Shown one piece after another: positions 1 to 7,400 of a stretch of DNA of 8,967 bases; the first letter of the stretch is position 1; the number at the start of each line of letters is the position of its first letter. The position numbers and the translations under genes are program-made. The notes beneath the pieces were generated by a model, which was not told the origin of the DNA, did not search any database, and worked only from the letters and a program-made list of their open reading frames with translations. Source of the stretch: Christensenella sp. UBA1782. Its GTDB lineage: Bacteria > Bacillota > Clostridia > Christensenellales > DTU072. The stretch is from the NCBI GenBank assembly GCA_002315475.1, contig DCGI01000018.1, forward strand, positions 18,649-27,615. Direction: 5' to 3'.

Positions 1-1366
1 GCACGTTGAAGAAATAATACGGTGCGTCTTCGATGGCACCGTATAAGCTGACGAACTTCGTCGTCAGGGTTTTCCGCACCGGATTAAAGTCTCCGACGGG
101 GGTGGAGGCATCCGCCCAAGTGTATTTCCAAAAACCGAACATCCACACGTCGTCGAGCGTCTTCCAAGAGGCGATTCTTGCGGTCAATTCGTCCGATAAA
201 GAATAGGTGTCGCTCTTCGGGTTTCGTATGGTTTCCCAGTTGGGATTTTTGGTTTTGGAGCCGTCCGATTCCAACCCTTCGCCCATCTCTATCACCTTTC
301 CCGTTTGCAAGAACCCGGTGTCGGGATAGCGAGCCAAAGTCATTCTTTTATCGTTATAAAAAAGCTCGCAATAAATCCCTCCCACATAATCCCCGTCGTA
401 TTTGGCGGCGGTGTTGTAGGAGCCGACGGCATAAATTTTTCCGAGCATTTCGGTGGTGATGCCTTGTTGGGTGAGGTCGTAACAAAGGACGTTTTTGCGT
501 GCGTTTTCTTGAAGGCGAGAGGCTGTTTGGGCTGGCAGAGCGGTACGGTATCGGCTCTCCAACGTAATACCGCCGTTCAGTATGACCTCGCCGTCACCGT
601 AAGCGCAGTACGTTATCGGACAGCTTTCGGTGCCGCCGTCCTCTTCGGCAAAGGATAGATTTTCCATACGATACTCGCCGGCTTTTACCGCTACGGTAAT
701 CGAACTCCGTCCGCCTTTATCCAGCTTGCGGACTTCCTCTTTTGCCTTATCGAACGTGGCAAACGGTGCCTCCAAACTCCCGTCGTTTTCGTCGTTTCCG
801 TCGTTCGCAATGTAAAAATCGGCAACGACAAGCTCTTGCGAATCCTTCGTTTGATACGCCCGAATCGCAACGGCGGGTGCTTGATATTCGGACACGAGAT
901 AAGTAAAGACGGGCAGAAGAATCTGCACCGAGAACAGGCAAACGGTCAACGTCGAAACCACCGCGGTGTAAAGCTTTCGAACCTTCCTTTTCCCCAATTC
1001 TACCGACTGAAGGACGAAGAAAACGGCAAAGAAAACGGTGGTCGTAGCGAGATAAACGTACGAAGTAACTTCTTGCGGCACAGGGAAAAGGGTATGTAAA
1101 AAAAGGATTATCAAAGCGGGTGTCGCACCGGGACAAACGGCAACCGCAAGGAAGGCAAAGAATAGTTTTTTCTTCTTTTTCCATCGGCGCAGATACCCAT
1201 AAAAGAAAGCGGTCGCAAAAGACGTCGCACCAAGAAAAACCAAGGCAAACGTGAACATGACAACGTTATACCGTCTTAAAAAAGTATAGTTGAGCGTTAT
1301 CAAAAAAAGTGTTTGTGCCGCAATAATAAGCAACGGTAAGAACGGAACGATTTTATTCTTTTTCAT
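1..1366 (-). CDS. Membrane-anchored right-handed beta-helix protein, GH141-like (partial, C-terminus off the left edge)
   Basis: The reading frame is open from ATG at 1366 to the window edge, giving 455 complete codons. Residues 1-158 form about five hydrophobic helices (roughly 6-30, 35-59, 67-94, 101-124, 131-158). Basic loops RRWKKKKK (60-67) and GKRKVRK (125-131) fit a cytoplasmic side, which puts the N-terminus inside and the C-terminal domain outside. From about residue 183 the sequence matches the start of right-handed parallel beta-helix carbohydrate enzymes: FYIANDGNDENDGSLEAPFA, then KAKEEVRKL, a VKAGEY strand, VILNGG, and LFYNDKRMTLARYPDTGF near 335-352. This order of motifs is typical of GH141-like and related glycosidase or lyase families. 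The catalytic part lies mostly beyond the edge, so substrate cannot be stated. No ribosome site precedes the ATG; the promoter abuts it, implying a leaderless mRNA. The next in-frame Met is residue 37, inside a membrane helix, so the ATG at 1366 is the best start. Most family members are secreted through a simple signal peptide, so the five-helix anchor is unusual. Confidence is high for the gene and moderate for the enzyme class. Confidence 0.8.
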   Translation of the reverse strand, partial: MKKNKIVPFLPLLIIAAQTLFLITLNYTFLRRYNVVMFTFALVFLGATSFATAFFYGYLRRWKKKKKLFFAFLAVAVCPGATPALIILFLHTLFPVPQEVTSYVYLATTTVFFAVFFVLQSVELGKRKVRKLYTAVVSTLTVCLFSVQILLPVFTYLVSEYQAPAVAIRAYQTKDSQELVVADFYIANDGNDENDGSLEAPFATFDKAKEEVRKLDKGGRSSITVAVKAGEYRMENLSFAEEDGGTESCPITYCAYGDGEVILNGGITLESRYRTALPAQTASRLQENARKNVLCYDLTQQGITTEMLGKIYAVGSYNTAAKYDGDYVGGIYCELFYNDKRMTLARYPDTGFLQTGKVIEMGEGLESDGSKTKNPNWETIRNPKSDTYSLSDELTARIASWKTLDDVWMFGFWKYTWADASTPVGDFNPVRKTLTTKFVSLYGAIEDAPYYFFNV

Positions 1367-1372
1367 AAAAGT

Positions 1373-1401
1373 ATTATAAATGTTGCTTTCCCTTTTGTCA
1401 A
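1373..1401 (-). promoter_or_regulatory. Consensus sigma-A promoter of the beta-helix gene, leaderless geometry
   Basis: On the minus strand, TTGACA (1396-1401) and TATAAT (1373-1378) are both perfect consensus and are separated by 17 bp. Only six bases (ACTTTT) lie between the -10 box and the ATG at 1366, so initiation at the usual distance falls on, or one base before, the start codon. No Shine-Dalgarno sequence fits. The rest of the 254-bp gap between the divergent genes (1367-1620) is AT-rich and shows no other clear element apart from the promoter of the rightward gene. Confidence 0.85.
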
Positions 1402-1567
1402 CTTGCTTCTTTGGGAGGTTCGAAGAACTTCCTTTTTTCAAAACTATTATGTTTCCGAAAGGGTTTTATTCTATTCGGGAAAAAGTCGAACACTTTTTTT
1501 CAAAGGCGGTTCTATTTCGTACAATTCTTTTGCGGTGGACAAGTAATGCGTGTTTCGGACGGAGTTA

Positions 1568-1596
1568 TTGACGAAAACGGAGTGATATGGTAGAAT
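1568..1596 (+). promoter_or_regulatory. Sigma-A promoter of the alpha/beta hydrolase gene
   Basis: TTGACG (1568-1573) and TAGAAT (1591-1596) each match the consensus at five of six positions and have a 17-bp spacer. The expected start near 1603 leaves a leader of about 18 bases carrying AGGAG at 1611-1615, five bases from the ATG. This normal leader contrasts with the leaderless geometry of the divergent neighbour. Confidence 0.7.
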
Positions 1597-1620
1597 AAAA
1601 AAGGTAAAAAAGGAGAAGGT

Positions 1621-2592
1621 ATGTTTCAAAATTTTTTAGCGACGCTATTGACACTCGGGATCGGCGGATTGATTTTGATAGGTGTGGCGGTAATTTTGCT
1701 ACTACGAAAAAGAAAGCAGACCGATGCGAAAAAGAAAAAGAGTTTTCGGGACGGGTTTATTTCGACATTGGTTTTCGGTGTGGCGTGCTTTATGGCGATT
1801 GCCGGCATAATGATTTGGTTCGTTCCCATTCGGAAAGAATCGAAAAAGTATAATTTAATTACGTTGGAAGCGACCGATATCCCGACCAAACAGGAAGCGG
1901 TGGAAGACGATTACGTCCAACTGTCCGACTTAAAAATGCACTACGTCCGCTACGGGACGAAAGGGCATGACGTCATTTTGATACACGGGAACGGCGGCAG
2001 TGCCGATTCGTTAAAGCCGATGGCACAATATCTTGCCAACGATTACACCGTCTACTGTATCGACGAAAGGTGTCAGGGCAAGAGCGAAGATCCCGGCGTC
2101 ATTACGTACGAGTTGATGGCAAAAGACGTAAACGAGTTTATTCAAATCAAAGGTTTGAACAAGCCTTACGTCATGGGACACAGCGACGGCGGTATGGTCG
2201 GCATTGCGCTTGCCGCAAACTACCCCGACAGTTTGGCGTGCTTGGTGTCGTGCGGTTCCAATTCCAACCCGTCGACGTTTAACTTCCAGTTCACCTTCGG
2301 CGTTCAAATGAACAACATCAAGAACCCGAATAAACTCAATAATCTTATGTTGACCGAACCGAATTTTACGCCCGAATACCTCGCTCGTATTCAAGTGCCG
2401 ACTTATGTCGTGGCGGGCGAATTCGATATTATGCCGCTATCCGACTCCGTCTATATCCATAATAATATTCAGGGCAGCGAAATCGCCATAATCCGATGGG
2501 GCGATCACGGCTCCTATTTCGGGGACGACTGCCAATACGTCTATTGCCTCACGAGAGATTTCTTTGAAAAATATAAGGTCGACGAAGAATAG
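1621..2592 (+). CDS. Membrane-anchored alpha/beta hydrolase, extracytoplasmic
   Basis: This 323-residue protein has two N-terminal hydrophobic helices (about 5-28 and 46-69) joined by a strongly basic loop (RKRKQTDAKKKK, 29-40). By the positive-inside rule the loop is cytoplasmic, so the catalytic domain should lie outside the membrane. Residues about 98-320 form an alpha/beta hydrolase: VILIHGNGG (118-126) with the oxyanion-hole HG, the nucleophile elbow GHSDGG with Ser188, the acid in AGEFD (Asp269) and the general base in WGDHG (His296). The triad is intact and in the usual order. The region between the elbow and Asp269 is short, so the lid is small. Such domains hydrolyse esters, peptides, lactones or other small substrates, and the sequence does not show which. 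The start is supported by AGGAG five bases upstream and by the promoter at 1568-1596. The gene is single and convergent with the PI-PLC-like gene across a shared terminator. Confidence 0.9.
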   Translation: MFQNFLATLLTLGIGGLILIGVAVILLLRKRKQTDAKKKKSFRDGFISTLVFGVACFMAIAGIMIWFVPIRKESKKYNLITLEATDIPTKQEAVEDDYVQLSDLKMHYVRYGTKGHDVILIHGNGGSADSLKPMAQYLANDYTVYCIDERCQGKSEDPGVITYELMAKDVNEFIQIKGLNKPYVMGHSDGGMVGIALAANYPDSLACLVSCGSNSNPSTFNFQFTFGVQMNNIKNPNKLNNLMLTEPNFTPEYLARIQVPTYVVAGEFDIMPLSDSVYIHNNIQGSEIAIIRWGDHGSYFGDDCQYVYCLTRDFFEKYKVDEE

Positions 2593-2611
2593 AAAGACCG
2601 GTAAAGTAAGA

Positions 2612-2646
2612 AAAGGCACCGAAGTGTTTCGGTGCCTTTGTTTTAT
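2612..2646. terminator. Rho-independent terminator, probably bidirectional
   Basis: A perfect 12-bp inverted repeat, AAAGGCACCGAA (2612-2623) and TTCGGTGCCTTT (2628-2639), encloses a 4-base loop. The plus strand continues GTTTTAT. On the minus strand the stem is followed by TTTTC and further T-rich sequence. It lies 20 bases after the hydrolase stop and 66 bases beyond the stop of the convergent PI-PLC-like gene, so it can serve both. The remaining 2647-2705 stretch is AT-rich with no clear feature. Confidence 0.9.
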
Positions 2647-2705
2647 GCTTGCATCATGCGTAATACTTTGTAGATTTACAATAGTACATCCTTCGTGATA
2701 CTTTA

Positions 2706-3821
2706 TTAGGCGACGAGGGAAAGATTCTTTTGCAACATTTTTTCGAGGATGCCGTCCACAAAACCCGTTTCGTTGTAGGTGGTGTAGTCGAATTCCATGA
2801 TAGGAAAAGCGTTCAGGATTTCATCGAAGGATTCGCTTTGTAAAAAGAAATCGTTATGTTCCATCGCCTTATCCAAAAGGGATAAACTGCTGATGGTTTC
2901 CCAAATCTCGTCGCTTTGCGGTATTGTCTGCGCCTGACATACTCGAAGGTATTGCGTCCCTTTGGCGAGAGCGGTTGGTATGTTTTTTACGGTGGCGGCT
3001 ATCACCTTCGGACTTTCGATGGAAACGGGACCGGGCATATAAGTATACCTGGAAAACTGACTGAAAACGGGATGTTCGGACTCACAACTTCCCGAAGCAT
3101 TGCTAAACAGTACGACGCCGCTTTTTGAGCCGTTTTCGGTGACGTCGTTATAAGTCAGCGTGGAAAAATCCTTTTCGCTTCGGTCGTAACGAACATAATC
3201 GAATATATTTTTTCCGTTATATCGGACTTCTCGCATATAAGCATCGAGTTTGGACATATCTTTATCGTCGGCATAGTATTTATGTATGTTGACGATGAAA
3301 AACTCTCCCGAATTTTCCTCCAAAAATTGCAAAAGCAGCAATAAACCGTTCCGTAAAGTATCACTGATTAAGGTATGACAGTTATAAAACTCCTCTTCTA
3401 TGGCACTGACGCGCATATCGATGTACCGAACGCCCGAAACCAACTGTACGTAAACGTCGTCCGCCTGCGCTTTGGCAAATTTCACGTAAGCACCCTTCAA
3501 TAACTCCACCAAGTCGGCATTGGTCAAAAAAGATTGATTGGCGGTATCTAAGGCGGAATCCATATTGATTTTGTCGGTAAAGGCGTCATGACTTCCCAAC
3601 ATGCACAAAGCGGAAACAGGCACTTCTCGCAATGCGGGCGCCATAGCCATCATATCCCGAAAATATCGGGAATAGTCGAGCATTTCTTCATAGACGGCAT
3701 CTTCTTCCTCCGAAAAATCCGGCGAAGCGTTCTGCGGTTCACTGTCTGCACAGGAGAACAGACAAAAGAGAAAAGAGAATATCCAAGCGATACTCACAAG
3801 AGAAATCGTTATTTTTTTCAT
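2706..3821 (-). CDS. PI-PLC-like phosphodiesterase lipoprotein
   Basis: This 371-residue protein starts with a lipoprotein signal: basic MKK, a hydrophobic core, then LFSC with the lipid-acceptor Cys at 24, followed by an acidic linker. Phe at the -2 position is slightly atypical for a lipobox. The mature part resembles the X-domain of bacterial phosphatidylinositol-specific phospholipase C, a TIM-barrel phosphodiesterase. LGSHDAF gives His78 and Asp79; GVRYIDMRV gives Asp135 and Arg137; CHTLISDTLRNGL gives the second catalytic His149. These are followed by a barrel strand FFIVNIHKYY (174-183) and, near the C-terminus, IMEFDY with Asp345, which could match the late active-site Asp. The catalytic His pair is kept, so activity on a phosphodiester such as an inositol lipid or a glycerophosphodiester-like wall component is plausible, but the substrate is inferred only. 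The ATG at 3821 has a weak AAGG ribosome site (3832-3835) ten bases upstream. The gene is monocistronic, ending towards the shared terminator. Confidence 0.8.
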   Translation of the reverse strand: MKKITISLVSIAWIFSFLFCLFSCADSEPQNASPDFSEEEDAVYEEMLDYSRYFRDMMAMAPALREVPVSALCMLGSHDAFTDKINMDSALDTANQSFLTNADLVELLKGAYVKFAKAQADDVYVQLVSGVRYIDMRVSAIEEEFYNCHTLISDTLRNGLLLLLQFLEENSGEFFIVNIHKYYADDKDMSKLDAYMREVRYNGKNIFDYVRYDRSEKDFSTLTYNDVTENGSKSGVVLFSNASGSCESEHPVFSQFSRYTYMPGPVSIESPKVIAATVKNIPTALAKGTQYLRVCQAQTIPQSDEIWETISSLSLLDKAMEHNDFFLQSESFDEILNAFPIMEFDYTTYNETGFVDGILEKMLQKNLSLVA

Positions 3822-3843
3822 GCTGTGTATACCTTATTATTTG

Positions 3844-3872
3844 AGAATAGTATTGTACGGAAAAGATTTCAA
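3844..3872 (-). promoter_or_regulatory. Putative promoter of the PI-PLC-like gene
   Basis: On the minus strand, TTGAAA (3867-3872) and TATTCT (3844-3849) are separated by 17 bp. The -10 box is weak, with four of six consensus positions. The expected transcript has a leader of about 16 bases. The -35 box lies within a perfect inverted repeat described separately, so this promoter may be controlled by a repressor. Confidence 0.5.
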
Positions 3873-3879
3873 AAATCTT
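3863..3879. promoter_or_regulatory. Palindrome over the -35 box, candidate operator
   Basis: AAGATTT (3863-3869) and AAATCTT (3873-3879) are perfect 7-bp inverted arms around CAA. On the minus strand the site contains the whole putative -35 box TTGAAA. A dimeric regulator bound here would block the polymerase. No T-tract or GC-rich stem suggests a terminator instead. The role is inferred from position only. Confidence 0.35.
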
Positions 3880-4072
3880 ACATTCTTTTCTTACTATTCA
3901 TAATGTCATTTTTGAAACGCTTTGTCAAGCATTTAGTACGGTGTTTTCATAAAAAGCTTTTTGTACGTATCCGGTTCCTCAAAAAGCCGTATAGCTTATC
4001 ATAAAAAAAAGATTTTTGCAAGTATATTTATAATAAATTACGGACTTGGCAAAATAGTTACCCATCTTGCTC

Positions 4073-4101
4073 TTTACAAGAAAAGAACACTTTGTTATAC
4101 T
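4073..4101 (+). promoter_or_regulatory. Promoter of the small-RNA candidate
   Basis: TTTACA (4073-4078) and TATACT (4096-4101) have a 17-bp spacer and match consensus at five of six positions each. Transcription should begin near 4108. A second possible -10, TATAAT at 4114-4119, is preceded at 16 bp by the poor -35 box TTGTTA, so a start further in is possible. No protein gene with a ribosome site follows. Confidence 0.6.
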
Positions 4102-4112
4102 GTATTTACAAG
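4073..4112 (+). repeat. Direct repeats flanking the small-RNA -10 box
   Basis: The octamer TTTACAAG occurs at 4073-4080, overlapping the -35 box, and again at 4105-4112, around the expected start of transcription. The two are 32 bp apart, about three helical turns. A second near-repeat, GTTATACTG (4094-4102) and GTTATAATG (4112-4120), is interleaved with an 18-bp offset. The arrangement could be a pair of regulator sites or a local duplication; function is inference. Confidence 0.35.
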
Positions 4113-4255
4113 TTATAATGGATATCGTTGAAAAACGTTTGGCTTGTATGCAAGAGGAACGAAAAGAAGGGGAAGTTTAGCGGTCGATGCGAGCCAATAG
4201 GTTCAAGGATATCAGGAGGCGGTACGACGTAATTTTACTTTTCCTCCTTTTTATT
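4108..4255 (+). ncRNA. Candidate structured small RNA or attenuator leader
   Basis: Between a promoter at 4073-4101 and a terminator at 4214-4254 the sequence can fold into one long imperfect hairpin. GATATC (4121-4126) pairs with GATATC (4208-4213). After a G-G mismatch, TTGAA (4128-4132) pairs with TTCAA (4202-4206). An internal loop of 6 by 4 bases follows. Then TTGGCTTGTAT (4139-4149) pairs with ATGCGAGCCAA (4187-4197) over 11 bp, including two G-U pairs. The apical loop (4150-4186) is purine-rich, with GAGGAA and AAGGGGAAG. I do not recognise the fold as 6S RNA, SRP RNA, tmRNA, RNase P RNA or a riboswitch class known to me. A leaderless 20-codon frame (4118-4180, peptide MDIVEKRLACMQEERKEGEV) overlaps it but has no ribosome site. 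It may be an independent RNA or an attenuating leader for the lipoprotein gene at 4455. The 5' and 3' ends are estimates. Confidence 0.45.
4214..4254 (+). terminator. Putative Rho-independent terminator of the small-RNA candidate
   Basis: AGGAGG (4214-4219) pairs with CCTCCT (4243-4248), followed directly by TTTTTATTA. The 23-base interior is long and can form only a short inner GTA/TAC pairing (4222-4224 with 4236-4238), so the terminator is less compact than the one at 2612. The 5' arm is also a perfect Shine-Dalgarno sequence, but no start codon lies at a fitting distance. Confidence 0.5.
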
Positions 4256-4416
4256 ATGGTTTGAGAGCCTTGTTATTTTGTAAGTGGATGATGCGGATTA
4301 CCGTTTGGCTGAGGGGAAAAAAGATGCGGATTGCTTGCGGCGGAGCTGAGAACGGTGAGATGAGAGGGTTTTTGGGCGGTTTTTTAGGAAAGTTTCGTTA
4401 ATTTTTTTTTGTGCCG

Positions 4417-4444
4417 TTGACAAACGGGCGGAATGCGTTATAAT
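4417..4444 (+). promoter_or_regulatory. Consensus sigma-A promoter of the large lipoprotein gene, leaderless geometry
   Basis: TTGACA (4417-4422) and TATAAT (4439-4444) are both perfect, with a 16-bp spacer. A nine-T run (4402-4410) lies just upstream, where UP elements act. Ten bases separate the -10 box from the ATG at 4455, so the expected transcript has about three bases of leader and no room for a ribosome site. The first 12 bases, TTGACAAACGGG, closely match the TTGACAAAAGGG of the beta-helix promoter. Confidence 0.85.
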
Positions 4445-4454
4445 ATATACTTAT

Positions 4455-7400
4455 ATGAGTAGAAGTTTATTATTTAGAAGAATACTACGCAAAACTGCCG
4501 TTGTGGCGGGTGTATGGTTGGTCGCGATGATGCTGTTCCTGTTTTCCGGATGTGACGTGGAGGATAAGTCCTACAAAAAACAAGACGGATACGTGGAAGT
4601 AACCGCTTTGCGGATCGAGTCGGCTCAGGTATACATGGCTACGTCGGGAGATCCGTCTACCTACCAAGTGGAAGCGGAAATCGTCCCCGCCAATGCGACC
4701 AATCGAAAACTTTCTTACTATATCCCTTCCGAGTATTACGAGTACGTGACGGTGGATGCCGGCGGTCTTTTGACGGCGCACCAAGTGACGGAAGGTTTTT
4801 CGGTACCTTTGACGGTGCGGAGTACCAGCAACAAAGATGCAAAACTGACCGTCAACGTTACGGTAGAAGATATTGCCGTCAAGAGATTGGCGTTTACCGA
4901 AGACAAAGTTTCCTTACTTTATAACGGAGAACCGGAAGAGGTTTTCGTGACGTATTCACCCTATCATGCGGTGGAAGGCAGAAACCTTACGTACAAGTCC
5001 TTGAACGAAAACGTCGCTCGCGTGGCGGTGGAAAACGGAAGAGTCATGGTTTATCCGGTCGGACAGGGACAAACGAGAATACAAGCGGTTTCCCGTCCGA
5101 CGGGTTCTTTGGAACAAATCGAAGCCTACATTGCCGTTCACGTCAATTATGCAAAGGCGCAGTACAAATTGGCGGTGTCGGGCACGCCTCGTTGGACGCA
5201 GGTCGTAGGGGATTTTTCACCGATTAACTTTACTTTGATGATTATGGGTGAAAACGTCGATCCCGAACCTTCTATCGAGTGGTATGTCGGGACGGAGCGG
5301 GATATGGATGCGTCGGACAGACGGCAGTATTCTCACACCCCTTCCCAAACGACGCAAATCACCTATAACGTGAAAGTCGTGGTGGCGGCAAAGACGACGC
5401 AGGATGAAAAAGAAGTCGTTTCTTTGTATAGCGACGATATCGTGATTTATAACGATTTTGCCGGTTTTTCTTTGGATTATAAAAACTTTTCCCATGCCTA
5501 TACGGGGTATCAATACGGAGAAACGGTTCGATTCGCACTGCAAGAGTCGCCGTCTTCTTCGACCGATCACTACGATTGGACTTTGAACAAACTCAACGGG
5601 GACGGTACAAAGATGAAAATCGCTTCCACGCCCGTTTCGGATAGGGACTTGGTACGGGTAATGAACGTCGTCGGCGATTATTATTTGACGGTTACCGCCA
5701 AAGACGTCAACGATTACGATCTTTCGACAGCCACTTCCTTTACCTTCAATGCCGAACGGCTCGTCGAAGGGGACACCCTTGTGGTCAATCCCGTACTGTT
5801 GGAAGGGGGACTTCCTCCGGACAGCTATCACTGGTACGTCGTCGAGTGTAACGAGAACGGCGACTACGACCTTGCCGACAAGAAAAAAATCGCCGATACC
5901 GGCAGAAACGAGACTTTCTATTATCCGTTGGAAAAGAGCGGTTTGTACCGTTTGGTGGTGACTTCTTCCACCGACGGCGTGCTTTCCACCGTCGCAAACG
6001 ATCAAAAAGAACGAGAAACGTACACCTACGTCGGGGACGTTCTTCGCGTTTATAAGACGGACGATCGTCTTGCCGATACGTCGGCTTCCCTTGTTCCCGC
6101 CGACGGCGAGGAAAGTCACGCTTTTGCCGTTTCCAACGCCGTTTGGGTGCAGGACGTCATTATCGAGGGTATTCAAACGGGAGGGGAAAGCCTTTTGTAC
6201 CTGCATTGGAATACTTCTTCCGACGTCGATAAATACGTATTGGAATTTGTCTTCGAAGACGGGACGGTCAAAATCATGGACAGTGCCGAATATCCGGCTT
6301 CCTTCGGTGCGCATTTCGTTACCGTTCCGAAGTCGGTGGCTACGTTGACCGACAAATTCTCGGTGCGTATCAAACAAAAAGACAGTCTGTATTCGCAGGC
6401 GTATTCTTACGGTATCCCCACGATTTCGGGCGGTGCGGACGAAACCCATACGTTGACCTTCCCGACCGACGTCTATTCTTATTTTGCCAACGTTTCCACC
6501 AACAACAATCTTTACGTTACGACGACGGAAGAACTGTTCCGTTTGGTGCAATACATTTTGTTATATACCCCTACCCAGAACGCCAACGTTCAAAAAGGGA
6601 ACGAACAAATCGGCGGTGTTTTGTACGATACCTTCGGCGTGCGGTATTATTCGGCAATCGGCGAAGACGTTTTGAAAGCCTATGCGAGTGCCTATTGTGC
6701 GGCAGACGCTTCGTTACAAACGGATGCGAAAAAGCAAGAGTTTGCTACCCTTGTGTCGGATAAAGGCTACGCCTATCTATACGAATATTTGACGGTGCTC
6801 GGCGTGCAGAAACAAGGTGCTTTCCGTACCGAATGTTTGTTTGACTTGGAAAAGAACGGAAACGTTTGCACGTTGGTCATTAAGGTACCGAATAATCGTT
6901 CTACGAAGCTGAAAACCACCGAAGCCGTCAATTTTGATACGGCGACCTCGATTTTTTATGCGGAAAAACCTTATTATTCGACTTCGATTTCTTTCTTGGT
7001 TTCCGGTAAAGATCAAGTGCTCGTCCATACTTCCGACCAGTTGGTTTACGTCATGGAAAGCGGTTTGAATCCCGTTCCTTCCGCCAACGACGATTTAGCG
7101 ACCTTATACAAAACGATCAAGAGCGTTTACGTTTCCGTTGTCGGTGTCGGTTCGGACGACGTCGAAAAGGTGCTTGCGTTTTACGACTGGCTGTGCCTGA
7201 ACGTGCGTGCCGACGAAGAAGAAGAAAACATGGAGGATTTGAGCGAATACGATAGATACCAATACGATTCTTACCGTTTGGAAGGGGTATTCAATAGTGC
7301 CATCGTTACTTCCATTCGCGGCAAAGCCAATTCTTTCGGCATTGCCAAAGCCTTTTCGGTGCTTTGCGGTCTTGCCGGTATTCCCTGTAAGACCTGCGTA

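Larger units (their letters stand above)
3822..4454. other. Long divergent intergenic region
   Basis: This 633-bp stretch separates the divergent PI-PLC-like and large lipoprotein genes. It has three parts. 3822-3879 is the promoter and palindrome of the leftward gene. 3880-4072 is AT-rich with no gene seen; its only notable element is the 12-bp palindrome AAAAAGCTTTTT at 3951-3962. 4073-4254 holds a promoter, a long imperfect hairpin and a terminator, taken together as a small-RNA candidate. 4255-4416 is purine-rich with no convincing gene, and contains a 37-codon frame (4288-4401) without a good ribosome site. A run of nine T (4402-4410) then precedes the lipoprotein promoter and could act as an UP-like element. 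Confidence 0.7.

Noticed and set aside
747..1184. 145-codon minus-strand frame in the left region
   Set aside because: It lies in a different frame from the beta-helix gene on the same strand and begins with an internal ATG. The frame starting at 1366 has the promoter, membrane helices and family motifs.
3951..3962. Palindrome AAAAAGCTTTTT
   Set aside because: It is low in complexity in an AT-rich spacer, has too little GC for a terminator, and is not placed on a recognisable promoter.
4118..4180. 20-codon frame (MDIVEKRLACMQEERKEGEV) at the start of the small-RNA candidate
   Set aside because: It has no ribosome site and coincides with the hairpin. A leaderless peptide cannot be excluded because two leaderless genes lie nearby, but nothing else supports it.
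4108..4255. Assignment of the structured RNA to 6S RNA
   Set aside because: 6S RNA pairs its two ends around a central bubble and is usually longer. Here the 5' end does not pair with the 3' end, and a separate terminator hairpin follows.
4290..4332. 10-bp direct repeat GATGCGGATT at 4290-4299 and 4323-4332
   Set aside because: One pair of 10-mers in several hundred bases of biased composition is not rare enough to interpret, and no further copies were seen.
4288..4401. 37-codon frame encoding a basic peptide ending GFLGGFLGKFR
   Set aside because: The C-terminus looks faintly like an antimicrobial peptide, but there is no good ribosome site or promoter, and the basic composition follows from a purine-rich stretch.
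5217..6551. 444-codon open frame on the minus strand inside the large lipoprotein gene
   Set aside because: It is antisense to a convincing coding frame, has low-complexity Arg/Val-rich translation, and shows no recognisable domain, ribosome site or promoter. It follows from the codon bias of the plus-strand gene.
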